A stretch of 64,000 bases of DNA from positions 1 through 64,000 of the forward strand of contig NZ_AUFY01000008.1 of the NCBI RefSeq assembly GCF_000426745.1, read 5' to 3'. How positions within the stretch are numbered: position 1 is the stretch's first letter; each line of letters starts with the position of its first letter. The notes beneath the pieces were generated by a model. It did no database searches. It had not been told where the DNA came from and saw only the letters and a program-made list of their open reading frames with translations. A program made the translations under genes and the position numbers. The DNA comes from Veillonella montpellierensis DSM 17217. Its GTDB lineage: Bacteria > Bacillota > Negativicutes > Veillonellales > Veillonellaceae. Below, piece after piece: positions 52,649 through 62,020 of the stretch.

Positions 52649-52939
52649 ATGGCATCAGATTATCCAGCGCCTAAAGCCTATATTGAACTCATTGAAAAAC
52701 GATACAATCTCAAAGTAATAGATAGCCATTACATACTAGTTGATACACAGTATGATCGCTACAATATGATGCTCGACGTGCAATTCAATGATAAAATGGC
52801 GCAGGCCTTTAAGACAAAATATGGACAAGTAAACTCAGCACATCATGTAGCTTGGGAACCATGTCCACATACAAATAGTATTCGATTTCACGCAGAAATT
52901 GGTAATAACATTTTACTTCTTTGGGATACTTTACTATAG
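52649..52939 (+). CDS. Small protein of unknown function
   Basis: A 96-residue soluble protein I do not recognise. It has a good ribosome site (AAGGAGAGATGAACT) and its own terminator at 52982-53027. The sequence reads as a mixed alpha/beta domain (YIELIEKRYNLKVIDSHYIL, then YNMMLDVQFNDKMAQAFK). It lies 229 bp after meaB, so it may be a separate unit or the last gene of the mut operon. Confidence 0.65.
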   Translation: MASDYPAPKAYIELIEKRYNLKVIDSHYILVDTQYDRYNMMLDVQFNDKMAQAFKTKYGQVNSAHHVAWEPCPHTNSIRFHAEIGNNILLLWDTLL

Positions 52940-52981
52940 ATACGTGGTATACTACTCATAAGTATCTACCACTTATACCTA

Positions 52982-53027
52982 AAAAGCACAAGCTCCACTT
53001 GTATTATCAAGTGGAGCTTGTGCTTTT
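52982..53027 (+). terminator. Strong bidirectional terminator
   Basis: A perfect 20-bp stem (52982-53001 with 53008-53027) and 6-nt loop; the stem ends in TTTT on the plus strand and in TTTTT on the minus strand. It closes the plus-strand unit and may also stop minus-strand transcripts from dps. Confidence 0.8.
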
Positions 53028-53266
53028 ATATGTTCCTATGCCTGTAGTAAGCTAACTAGTAGATACTTTCCTTTCATAAAAACATCTACCTTCTACATTA
53101 TATCCTATCGTATCAATGTTTCTACTTATATCATAGGTTTCACAAAAATCCAGCAAAAGCTCTTTATGAAAGTAATCGTTCCTCTACTACGTACTACATC
53201 ATGCTACCTATACGATTTATATTGCTATATCAGTACATACGCATAGGCCTAAACGAATTAAATATC

Positions 53267-53704
53267 CTATTTATTTAATGTAGCTCGTATAAACCATAAT
53301 TGTTTTTCATAATAAGCAATATGATCTTCCATCATATTAGCTAGCGCAAAATTATCATCTTTATCAGCGGCTTCACGAATTTGTTTTGCCAAATTACTCA
53401 TAAGCTTCATATCGCTTTCCAAAATAGTGATAGCTTCTTCAATAGAGAAATCTTTCCCATCAATTTCTTTAATCGATGCTAATTGTAAATAGTCCGCTGC
53501 TTTCACAACAGGATTAACCCCTTGAATTTTCAATAATTCTGCTACTGCATCATAGTATTCAAAGGCTTCATCGTATACGCTTTCCAAAAATTCATGTACA
53601 CTTTTAAAGGCTATGCCTTTTACATTCCAGTGTAAATTATGCAATTTAAAATTCCAAATACCTAAATTCGCTACATATTCATTGACTTGTTGTTGATAGT
53701 TCAT
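53267..53704 (-). CDS. dps: Dps-family ferritin-like protein
   Basis: Dps proteins form 12-mers that oxidise and store iron and protect DNA from peroxide. At 145 residues it is normal in length. The intersubunit ferroxidase ligands can be placed at His25 (HNLHWNVKG), His37, Glu41, Asp52 and Glu56; Glu41 stands where Asp is usual. There is no long basic N-terminal tail, so direct DNA binding is less certain. AAGGAGA precedes the ATG. It is a monocistronic unit on the minus strand. Confidence 0.93.
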   Translation of the reverse strand: MNYQQQVNEYVANLGIWNFKLHNLHWNVKGIAFKSVHEFLESVYDEAFEYYDAVAELLKIQGVNPVVKAADYLQLASIKEIDGKDFSIEEAITILESDMKLMSNLAKQIREAADKDDNFALANMMEDHIAYYEKQLWFIRATLNK

Positions 53705-54517
53705 AATAATCTCCTTATATACAATATACAGAACGCATTCCCTAAGAACTACGTAAGCAATACTGTCATTATTCCATCATACGAGTTCTACCGTGCGACC
53801 CATACGTCATACCCTCGCCTCTGAAAGTACACTCCATCAGCCTATATCGGTGCCTACTACCATCGTTCACATGCTTCTAGGACTACGGGCAAAAATCTTG
53901 TACATGAACCATCCTCGCCTACTAAACAGAAAATCGTGAAGGGCGCTCCCTCCAGTCTCTGTTGCTCTATACGAAATATATCCGCATCTTTGTAGGTTGT
54001 AAGAAATATACCTTATTCCTATCTTTAGTGGCAAAACGAGGTATTCCCAACCTTATCCGCTAACATAATAGATTTTGTAAGGTGTTCCTCAATGATCTAC
54101 CGTTCTTATCGCATGCGACATATGTTCGCATCCTAATAGGTTTATAAGAAATATACCTTATCACGCTTACATCACAAGGAGTATGTCATATCACAGTCAT
54201 TACTGCGGTCTTATAGAGAATGCCTACACAAAAAGAAAATCAATATCATTCTCTTTTTGTGTTGCTAATGATATAATACTACTAACATACTCAAAAAAAA
54301 TAGCAAAATAATAGAGATTACTAATATAATCATAGCAATCCCTTAATGAATAAACAAACATATCTACAATTTATAACTAATAATATTCTCACGTGTAAAG
54401 AATAGCCTTATCGAAAATCCTAGTCCCATACATACTGTATGTTATATATCTATGAGTACAACTGTTTATGCCCATATTACGCTATGCTTCCTATTCACCA
54501 CACAAAAGGAGTTTTCC
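53705..54517. other. Non-coding region between dps and the AraC-type regulator
   Basis: About 810 bp without a gene. It contains a diverged direct repeat (53981-54016 and 54125-54161) and a hairpin at 54236-54262 (ACACAAAAAGA with CTCTTTTTGTGT less one base). The rest is unremarkable. Confidence 0.5.
53981..54161. repeat. Diverged direct repeat, about 37 bp, two copies
   Basis: TCCGCATC...TAAGAAATATACCTTAT at 53981-54016 recurs with few changes at 54125-54161, about 145 bp apart. The last 18 bases (ATAAGAAATATACCTTAT type) are nearly identical. Confidence 0.6.
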
Positions 54518-55381
54518 ATGTATGACCTCAATGCGATCAATACCAGCACATTACCGATTGTAGCCTTAACAGAAGAGTTACAGGAACATGTCATTTGTAA
54601 AACAGTAAATCACTTTCATACAGACATAGAAATCATTCATATTCTAACCGGTTCTATGACTTACTACATCAATGGAGAAGCAATTCACGTAAAAAGCGAT
54701 GATATATTGTTCATCAATAGTTCTCAATTACACAATGCTATGTTAACAACAAGTCCCTATTGCCAGTTTAATTTTGTGTTAATCAGTCCTAGTATCATCA
54801 CGGACAATACATGGCTTTCTAAAAAATACATGGAACCCTTCTTAAATACCTCGCAGTATCACTATCAACATGTATCTGCTAGCGACTTATACCATCAGGA
54901 ATTACACTATGCCATCGATACTATGGTGGCATGCAAACAGTCAGCTGCTCCTGGCAGTGATTTGGATCTGTTAGGGCAAGCATATATGCTCATGAAATAT
55001 ATATACTTACTATATGAAAAGCATCTTCCATCCACCTCTACCATGGACAAAGATTTACCCTTGCAAAATCTAATGTTGCAGTATATTTATCAACAGTATA
55101 GGCAAAAACTGACCTTACATGACATAGCAGCTGCCGGCAATATCAGCCCTAGTTCCTGTTGTAAAATTTTCAAAAAATATATCCACCAATCTCCTATGGT
55201 CTATGTCAACCAATATCGTCTACAAATGGCATGCCACTTATTAATCACGACAGATTATCCCATTACCGATATTGCTTATCAATGTGGATTTAATCAACCT
55301 AGTTACTTTAATAAATTATTTTTTAAAACCTACCATTGCACACCTACACACTATCGTCAACGTGCTAACTATGTATATTAG
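54518..55381 (+). CDS. AraC-family transcriptional regulator
   Basis: A 287-residue regulator with an N-terminal cupin sensor (VNHFHTDIEIIHILTGSMTY near residue 35) and a C-terminal AraC domain with two helix-turn-helix motifs (LTLHDIAAAGNISPSSCCKIF and YPITDIAYQCGFNQPSYFNK without flanks). The cupin half suggests a small-molecule ligand, which is not known. AAAAGGAG precedes the ATG 54518-54520; a longer frame lacks a ribosome site. It converges on the secreted-protein gene downstream. Confidence 0.9.
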   Translation: MYDLNAINTSTLPIVALTEELQEHVICKTVNHFHTDIEIIHILTGSMTYYINGEAIHVKSDDILFINSSQLHNAMLTTSPYCQFNFVLISPSIITDNTWLSKKYMEPFLNTSQYHYQHVSASDLYHQELHYAIDTMVACKQSAAPGSDLDLLGQAYMLMKYIYLLYEKHLPSTSTMDKDLPLQNLMLQYIYQQYRQKLTLHDIAAAGNISPSSCCKIFKKYIHQSPMVYVNQYRLQMACHLLITTDYPITDIAYQCGFNQPSYFNKLFFKTYHCTPTHYRQRANYVY

Positions 55382-55476
55382 GGCTTATCGATTTGTATTC
55401 TTTGTAACTCTATTGGTTCGTAGGTTCCTCTTCTACTGACCATGAATACTACTACTTCTGAATTGGGTAATTGTGT

Positions 55477-55519
55477 ATGTATGAGTGTGTATCCAGTCAT
55501 TCTATACGCACTCATACAT
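55477..55519. terminator. Hairpin between convergent genes
   Basis: ATGTATGAGTG (55477-55487) and CACTCATACAT (55509-55519) form a perfect 11-bp stem. It lies 5 bp beyond the stop of the secreted-protein gene and 95 bp after the AraC-type gene. No clear T-run, so it is a possible terminator for either direction. Confidence 0.5.
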
Positions 55520-55524
55520 CACGA

Positions 55525-56799
55525 TTAGTCTTGCCGTAACGGTTCTATCGAGGCATAGACATGATTATTTCGGTGTTGTCCACTCGTATACAATATACTT
55601 TGAATAATATCGGTCATCATTTGTTTCGACATATGCTTAGGTAGTGTATCGTACACAAAGGTAATCCCTACCATACGATTCGTATGTTCCGGATATATCC
55701 AGTAGTACATATAGTGCTTACCATATTGTGTACCAGCAAAGAATACACCCATCGCCTCATTGGCTAATACTAATGAGGCAGAATCAATGCTAGCGCCATT
55801 ATACACAAGTGAATTAACGCCGCGCATTAATTCACGATACGGTGTGCTCGCCGTATGTGGATCTTCTATCACGGTTGATGGAGCCACATCAATAATTTGA
55901 AATTGGTTACGTTCACGATCCATATAGGTATGAACCGTTACCTCTTGATTGTTGACTACATCAGTTTGTGTGTCTACATAGTCTAAATAGGCAGGAATCT
56001 TAGCCGTAATAGTCGCATCAACAAGAGAGGTATAATTATGTACCAACTTACTATCAATCGTGGCACGGCGCATAGACGGTATTACAAAGTTTGCAAAATC
56101 ATAATTAGCTACTATGGCGTTAGGATCATGAACGTTATAATTCACACTATTAGATACATTGTAAAAAGTATGTGCATCTTGGGGAAAGTAAAAATTAGCG
56201 GTATACGTGGACAGAGCGTCGGGAATCGCTTCATTTATATTCGGATACGACCCATAATCCCACGTCGGGTATGCTGCGTTCGACTTGGTCAATAAACCGC
56301 CACCACCATATACAGCACCTGCATAATGAGAAATTGCCTCTTTCGCAATGTTCTGCGCCATAGTTTCCGTAATATGTCCATACGGTTGATTCATATAGGC
56401 ATTATGTGCCTTATAGGTGTCCATGTTCGTAGCCCCTACATAATAGGAGCCTACTTCCGTTTTAACAAATACGCCCTCTTCCCTAGGATCTACTGCATGT
56501 AAGGCTATGAAATTAGCTATCCTAGGTATATTCACACGATAATTGGCTCTCCCATTATCTTGCACGATAACGGTAGAGCCATATTTCATTAAATCTGTTA
56601 CTACTTGTTTATCTACGGTAGCAACGCCATCGGCAATGGGATGAACTTGTTCCCTCCAGGCCTGTTCCGACATAGACATATCACGACCTGGCATATCCGC
56701 TTGTACGGTTATCGCCGCACTTCCTAGAGTACTTATCATGCACCCTATAGCGATTCCTTTTATTATAGGTACTATATACTGACCTTTTACCTGTATCAA
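55525..56799 (-). CDS. Secreted protein of unknown function
   Basis: A 424-residue protein with an N-terminal signal peptide (hydrophobic stretch about 10-33 ending GSAAITVQA before DMPG), so it should be exported. I do not recognise the family. The mature part has many Tyr, Asn and Ala, with YYVGATNMDTYKAHNAYMNQ and NEAMGVFFAGTQYGKHYMYYW. The start is TTG at 56797-56799, 6 nt after GAGGAA; the first ATG would cut the signal peptide. Single gene, opposite an AraC-type regulator. A cell-surface or envelope role is possible but unproven. Confidence 0.75.
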   Translation of the reverse strand: MIQVKGQYIVPIIKGIAIGCMISTLGSAAITVQADMPGRDMSMSEQAWREQVHPIADGVATVDKQVVTDLMKYGSTVIVQDNGRANYRVNIPRIANFIALHAVDPREEGVFVKTEVGSYYVGATNMDTYKAHNAYMNQPYGHITETMAQNIAKEAISHYAGAVYGGGGLLTKSNAAYPTWDYGSYPNINEAIPDALSTYTANFYFPQDAHTFYNVSNSVNYNVHDPNAIVANYDFANFVIPSMRRATIDSKLVHNYTSLVDATITAKIPAYLDYVDTQTDVVNNQEVTVHTYMDRERNQFQIIDVAPSTVIEDPHTASTPYRELMRGVNSLVYNGASIDSASLVLANEAMGVFFAGTQYGKHYMYYWIYPEHTNRMVGITFVYDTLPKHMSKQMMTDIIQSILYTSGQHRNNHVYASIEPLRQD

Positions 56800-57373
56800 C
56801 GATATTCCTCATACTTTCTTATATTATCACGATTACTATGATTTATTATACCCCATTTCACCAACAATAGGGAATAGCTCGCGCCATTCCCTAGTAGCAA
56901 GATCTATACAATTTTTTGTGTCACATATACACTATGTCGCCTACTAAATTGCGTATCACCAGTGATACTACTTCTATACACTGCCTATAGCTCCATCTAC
57001 GCACATAGCCATGTATCATAGCCTATATAGTGCTATCACTTTTATAAAACGACTCTTTACGCTATAGATCCATAGGCAATCATCATCTATGGTAGTGCAA
57101 TCATCCTACCATAGATTTCCTTTTATAAGTAGCATAAGACGTTCATCACCTAGGCGTTATTAAATTTCTTATACCTAGTGTTGTGTAAATAGTATCGCCT
57201 ATATAACCCTGCCATGGCGTTCATAAAAGAGTCAATATCCTATCGGCTAGGCAATCATCTATCGATGAGTACAATAATCCTACCATACATCGATACTTTT
57301 ATGATTAATGTAAGACATTCACCATATAGGCGTTATTAAATTTCTTATATCCAGTGTTCTATAAATAGTATCT
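56800..57373. other. Non-coding region downstream of bioA with tail duplication
   Basis: About 570 bp. Most of the right half consists of the duplicated bioA tail (57045-57400, listed separately). The first 200 bp hold no gene or clear site. Confidence 0.5.
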
Positions 57374-57400
57374 CTATATAACCGCTGCCATGGCTTTCAC
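57045..57400. repeat. Tandem duplication (about 175 bp) of the bioA 3' tail and downstream DNA
   Basis: Two diverged copies lie head to tail with a period of 175-176 bp. Matching landmarks are TAGGCAATCAT at 57073 and 57248, TAGGCGTTATTAAATTTCTTAT at 57151 and 57327 (20 of these bases are the core), and CTATATAACC at 57199 and 57374. The right copy includes the bioA stop codon and last codons; the left copy carries their decayed duplicate. Each copy can form a hairpin, with different arm sequences. Confidence 0.8.
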
Positions 57401-58711
57401 GCAACGATCAATCGCCGTATCGATAGTTTGTTTATCGATGGTTAAGGCTGGATTAAAGTAGAGTACGTCCCCTAGAGGGCGTAACAAAAGGCCATCGGCC
57501 AAAGCTTGTTTATAAATGGCATAGCCTAACCGCTGTTGACTTGGGTATGGTCGTTTGCTCGGTCTGTCTTCTACTAATTCAATGGCATTGATAAGTCCGA
57601 TATGGCGAATTTCTCCTACATGAGGATGCTTACCCAAAGCGTCTTCTAATGCTCCATGCAAATACACTGCCATGTCATTCGCTTTTTCTAATATATGATC
57701 CTCTCGCATAATCTGTTGGACTGCCAAGGCCGCACTACATGCCACCGGATTACCTGCATAGGTATGACTATGTAAAAAGGCTTTTCCTTTGCTATAGTCA
57801 TCGTAAAAGGCATCGTAAATTTGTTGTGTTGTAACGGTAACCGACATTGGCATATAACCGCCGGTAATGCCTTTCGACAAGGTCATGATGTCGGGACTCA
57901 CCTTAGTATAGTTGAACGCAAACATTTTGCCTGTCCGACCAAATCCAGTAGCAATTTCATCGGCGATCAACAAGACCCCATAGGCATCACACAAGGCGCG
58001 AATTTTTTCTAAGTACAACGGCGGATAGATGCGCATCCCTGCACAACCTTGTACTAATGGCTCTAAAATGAACGCGGCTGTTTCATGGCCATGCGCGGCA
58101 AACATCTTTTCTGCCGCTTCAATGCATTCACATTGGCAACTAGTTCGCGTCTTTCCATACGGGCAACGATAACAATCGGGTGCTTCTACATGAAATGAGT
58201 CCATCATCATAGGCTTGTATATTTTAGAAAAGGCATCCATGCTCCCTACGGATAAGGCTCCGATGGTTTCTCCATGATACCCTTCTGTAAGGCACATGAA
58301 TTTTTGTCGTTCTGGATGCCCCGTCTGATAATGATACTGAAAGGCCATTTTCAACGCTACTTCTACTGCGCCTGACCCATTATCGTTAAAATGAAATTTA
58401 CAAAGCCCTGGGGGCAATACTTTCATAAGTTCTTGGCAAAGTGTAATTGCCGGTCTATGGCTCAAATTAGCAAAAATGACATGCTCCAATGTATCTAATT
58501 GAGTTTTGATAGCATCATTAATACGTTTATTCGTATGGCCCAATAAATTTGCCCACCAGGAGCTAATAATATCAATATATTCTTTCCCCGTATTATCGTA
58601 CAAATAGGACCCATGCCCCCTTTCAATAATAATCGGTTTTAATTCTTCGTAATCTTTCATTTGTGAACAAGGATGCCACACATATCGTAAATCTTCTGCT
58701 ACCCAATCCAT
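57374..58711 (-). CDS. bioA: Adenosylmethionine-8-amino-7-oxononanoate aminotransferase
   Basis: BioA converts KAPA to DAPA in biotin synthesis with S-adenosylmethionine as amino donor. The 445 residues have WHPCSQMKDYEE at the N-terminus, SSWWANLLGHTNKRIN, the glycine-rich FHFNDNGSGAVEVALK region, and the PLP lysine in LSKGITGGYMPMS. GAGGTGG precedes the ATG. It follows bioD by 253 bp. The last codons lie inside a tandem duplication. Confidence 0.95.
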   Translation of the reverse strand: MDWVAEDLRYVWHPCSQMKDYEELKPIIIERGHGSYLYDNTGKEYIDIISSWWANLLGHTNKRINDAIKTQLDTLEHVIFANLSHRPAITLCQELMKVLPPGLCKFHFNDNGSGAVEVALKMAFQYHYQTGHPERQKFMCLTEGYHGETIGALSVGSMDAFSKIYKPMMMDSFHVEAPDCYRCPYGKTRTSCQCECIEAAEKMFAAHGHETAAFILEPLVQGCAGMRIYPPLYLEKIRALCDAYGVLLIADEIATGFGRTGKMFAFNYTKVSPDIMTLSKGITGGYMPMSVTVTTQQIYDAFYDDYSKGKAFLHSHTYAGNPVACSAALAVQQIMREDHILEKANDMAVYLHGALEDALGKHPHVGEIRHIGLINAIELVEDRPSKRPYPSQQRLGYAIYKQALADGLLLRPLGDVLYFNPALTIDKQTIDTAIDRCVKAMAAVI

Positions 58712-58964
58712 TACTATACCACCTCATCAAACGCACCTAGCGTATATATATATACTATACACTACTACTTTATCACTCATACACTCGCTGATTATCCCCT
58801 GTGTAACCTATATCTAACTTACTACGAATACTAGCACATAGTCCTAGAGTAAAGCTATCGCCAGCCTCTGTATATCAAGTTACAAGTATCTACGCCTATA
58901 CTATGTACGACTTGTATACCACGGCAAGCTATTCTCCTATGTCACCGTACCGCTACAAGATACA

Positions 58965-59645
58965 TCATTTCGATACATCATCAAATAAGTTTGCCAATAG
59001 GGAAGGATCTATGTCTAGCTCTGTATCGCCTGCTTTTACCAATCCTAGGACGGATACACCCGTCAATTGTTCTATCATATATATATTATCTTCTTCCATA
59101 ACGCCACCTGCATAATGGTTTAAAATAATCCCTTTCACTGGAATATGACGAGAACGCATATATTCAACAGTGAGCACTACTGAGTTAATCGTACCTAGTC
59201 CCGCATCAGCCACGATAAGTGCTGGCAACTGGCACCAATGTATGATGTCCTCTAATAAATACACGTGATCTGCATCATATCGAATAGGGCAAACAATGCC
59301 ACCACTGCCTTCCATCACTACATAATCATGCGTACTAGCCACCTTATGAAAGCCATCTATCACTACCTCTTTTTCTACAGGATTGCCTTCTAATTTAGAC
59401 GCCAAATGTGGTGATACCGCATGTTCATACAAATAGGATAACAATGTTTCTTTCTCTTGTTCTAAGTTTCCTATACGATTAACAAAACCTGCATCACTGT
59501 CCTCAATCGTATCAGCTCCACTCAAAGCGGCTTTATAATATCCAAGTTTATAGCCTGCTTCTTTCATCTTTTTGGCTAATAAAGCGGTTACATAGGTCTT
59601 ACCTACATCCGTTCCCGTTCCTGTAACAAATAGTCCTCGACTCAT
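58965..59645 (-). CDS. bioD: Dethiobiotin synthetase
   Basis: BioD closes the ureido ring of dethiobiotin from DAPA, CO2 and ATP. The 226 residues include the P-loop GTGTDVGKT (residues 8-16), YYKAALSG with the substrate lysine, and VMEGSGGIVCPI. GGAGC precedes the ATG. It lies upstream of bioA on the same strand and behind a BirA-like operator. bioB and bioF are not in the window. Confidence 0.95.
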   Translation of the reverse strand: MSRGLFVTGTGTDVGKTYVTALLAKKMKEAGYKLGYYKAALSGADTIEDSDAGFVNRIGNLEQEKETLLSYLYEHAVSPHLASKLEGNPVEKEVVIDGFHKVASTHDYVVMEGSGGIVCPIRYDADHVYLLEDIIHWCQLPALIVADAGLGTINSVVLTVEYMRSRHIPVKGIILNHYAGGVMEEDNIYMIEQLTGVSVLGLVKAGDTELDIDPSLLANLFDDVSK

Positions 59646-59718
59646 GATATTAGCTCCTTTATTAATAATATACTACCTATCTTTTATGCTATTATCATTT
59701 AATCACACATAATTTACA

Positions 59719-59752
59719 TTGTCAACTTGAACAAATTATTGTCAGTTTACAT
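59719..59752 (-). promoter_or_regulatory. Candidate BirA (biotin repressor) operator upstream of bioD
   Basis: On the minus strand TGTAAACT and AGTTGACA form an inverted repeat separated by exactly 16 bp, the arrangement of known BirA sites (TTGTAAAC type with a 16-bp spacer). A -35-like TTGACA lies inside the downstream half-site, so BirA binding would block bioDA transcription. It lies about 75 bp upstream of bioD. Confidence 0.7.
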
Positions 59753-59943
59753 TGTTCTTATCGTGCAAGTAGTATCTTGTGCCTAGAAAAGAAGCATAAA
59801 GACTACTCTACACATATGATCCGTCTATCCTTACTGTGTCCTCAATTTCTTGCTACATGAAAATCTTCTATGCCTCTAACACACTAACATATGGTAGAAC
59901 AGAATCATTCTATAACTATACATGCTCTATATATGCTATATAT

Positions 59944-60226
59944 AGGCTCATACCATAGTATTCGATTACTATAGTATCTTCGTCTATTTTTATAGGCTCA
60001 AAGCCTTATCCATAGACTATACATTCCTCATAGCTACTACTATACAGATACATACTCATAGCTACTATCTCCCATACAAATACATACTCATAATTACTAC
60101 TTCATACAGACAGTATTTACGCACAAAAAACCGATGCCCTAGTCTTTACTAGTGCATCGGCATCATATCGGCTTATGGCCACGGTATTCAATTGGTGTAG
60201 TATCTTTCTCTATTTTCATAGGCTCA
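59944..60226. repeat. Diverged 57-bp direct repeat, two copies
   Basis: GGCTCATACC...ATAGGCTCA at 59944-60000 recurs at 60170-60226, 226 bp apart, with about three quarters of the bases shared by eye. The second copy lies just after the terminator hairpin at 60123-60160. Confidence 0.55.
60123..60160 (-). terminator. Rho-independent terminator downstream of cysK
   Basis: On the minus strand CCGATGC-ACTAG and the matching CTAG-GGCATCGG form a stem with a small loop, followed by six T. It lies about 420 bp after the cysK stop and is the first strong terminator there. Confidence 0.7.
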
Positions 60227-60439
60227 GACACTATCATCTAGGGCTACCTATAAACACATTCTATATTCTAACATCAACCTATGTACATAAGCTATATTCT
60301 AACATATATATTCTAGTCTAACATGACTCTATTAATATGAGCTATATTCTAATACATATAAATACCCTAACCTAATAATGGATAGGGTATAGTCTAGAAA
60401 AAATATAGAGATAATAGTAACGATGAATCTACAATTCCT

Positions 60440-60608
60440 ATACATTTCTGCAAGTTAGAAAATAACACTATCATTGAATAATCGGTTGCTAACGAAATAG
60501 AGTAAATCATCTTTTATAAGTTAGACACAAATTTGTCGACACACATCGATGGCTAACGAAATAGAATATATCATCTTTTATAGGTCAGAAAATAAATCTG
60601 TCGACAAA
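60440..60608. repeat. Tandem duplication (about 64 bp) of the cysK 3' tail
   Basis: GCTAACGAAATAGA at 60488 recurs at 60552 (period 64 bp), and each copy is followed by ATCATCTTTTATA and a TTGTCGAC or CTGTCGAC block. The right copy contains the cysK stop and last eight codons; the left is a decayed duplicate. A third, weaker copy (AGTTAGAAAATAA at 60453) lies further left. Confidence 0.8.
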
Positions 60609-61513
60609 TACCGTTCTCCCGTATCTGGCAAGATAATCGCAATCGTTTTACCTTTATTTTCCTTTCGTTTTGCCACTTCTACGGCTGCCCACAAAGCGGC
60701 ACCTGAAGAAATACCTACCAATACGCCTTCCATACGGCCTAATTGTCGAGCACTGGCCAAAGCATCTTCCGTCGACACGGCAATCACTTCATCATATATG
60801 GATGTATCCAATATGTCTGGCACAAATCCGGCGCCAATGCCTTGAATGCCATGCGGACCTGCTTGCCCTTTGGAAAGAACTGGTGAGTCCACTGGTTCAA
60901 CTGCCACAACCTCTACATGAGGATTTTTTTCTTTCAAATAGGAACCCACGCCTGTTATGGTGCCACCTGTTCCTACACCAGCCACCACTATATCTACCGT
61001 GCCATCCGTATCATCCCAAATTTCAGGGCCTGTCGTCTTATAATGAATCGCAGGATTAGCAAGGTTGTAAAATTGCCCCGCTTCGATAGCACCGGCGGTA
61101 GCCGTCACAATTTCTTTCGCCTTGGCAATCGCTCCCTTCATACCTAGCCGACCCTCAGTCAGCACCAATTTAGCCCCATAGGCGCCCATAAGTTTGCGTC
61201 GTTCAATACTCATAGTTTCTGGCATAACGATAACAACTTGATAGCCTAACGCAGCACCTATCGCAGCCAATCCAATTCCCGTATTGCCACTGGTAGCCTC
61301 TACAATCGTACCGCCTGGTTGTAATTTTCCTGATTCTACAGCCTCTTTAATAATAGCGGCTGCCACTCTATCTTTTACACTACCACCAGGATTAGTAGCT
61401 TCTAATTTTCCTAATAATATGGCTTGTACACCATTTGCTTTTTCAAATTGCCCCATCCGCAATAATGGCGTATGCCCAATCAATTCTGTCACTGACGTTG
61501 CTATATGTCCCAT
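60578..61513 (-). CDS. cysK: Cysteine synthase (O-acetylserine sulfhydrylase)
   Basis: CysK makes cysteine from O-acetylserine and sulfide with PLP. The 311 residues show the PLP lysine in NPGGSVKDR (about 47), the substrate loop TSGNTG (about 70-75) and GVGTGGTITGVG, all normal for the CysK family. GGAAGGATG precedes the ATG. It is transcribed alone. The C-terminal YLSTDLFSDL is short of the motif that binds serine acetyltransferase partners. The last codons lie in a tandem duplication. Confidence 0.95.
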   Translation of the reverse strand: MGHIATSVTELIGHTPLLRMGQFEKANGVQAILLGKLEATNPGGSVKDRVAAAIIKEAVESGKLQPGGTIVEATSGNTGIGLAAIGAALGYQVVIVMPETMSIERRKLMGAYGAKLVLTEGRLGMKGAIAKAKEIVTATAGAIEAGQFYNLANPAIHYKTTGPEIWDDTDGTVDIVVAGVGTGGTITGVGSYLKEKNPHVEVVAVEPVDSPVLSKGQAGPHGIQGIGAGFVPDILDTSIYDEVIAVSTEDALASARQLGRMEGVLVGISSGAALWAAVEVAKRKENKGKTIAIILPDTGERYLSTDLFSDL

Positions 61514-62020
61514 ACCAACACATCCTTCCTATTCTATATCCATATAATCGATACTAGTATCATCTCATACAATTCTCTTGGCAAAGAATACCATCACTCT
61601 ACATGGTAACCATCATACATATATTGTGCTACCAGTAACTGTCATGCATATACATAACTATCTATATAGGATGGCACATGCTAACATACTAGCACCGCCA
61701 AGAGATACGATACAACGAATCTACAGTAATATACCCGTCCATAGCAACCGCCCTTACTATGATTCATCTATCTGTCAAAATCAAAATGAACTATGCACCA
61801 CGGACTATATTAATCATAACATGACATTACCTATAAACAAATACTTACTATAAAAAGAACAGTTCTAATTAGAAAAATTATGAAACGCTATCCCCCTTAC
61901 CGATGAAGTAAGGTATATATGTGAGAAATCGATTACTACACATACGCTAAGAACCTAGTTTACGCCTTACCTATCGCCATAGTTACTTTATAAACATCTA
62001 CGCCTACTAGATCTATCACG

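Larger units (their letters stand above)
59753..60577. other. Non-coding region between bioD and cysK
   Basis: About 825 bp without a gene. It contains a terminator (60123-60160), a diverged 57-bp direct repeat (59944-60000 and 60170-60226), short TACTCATA-based repeats (60031-60105) and the duplicated cysK tail (60440-60608). Confidence 0.6.

Noticed and set aside
53203-53214. Twelve bases GCTACCTATACG identical to part of the CRISPR repeat
   Set aside because: Only the core matches; flanks differ and no second copy lies 60 bp away, so chance or an unrecognisable remnant.
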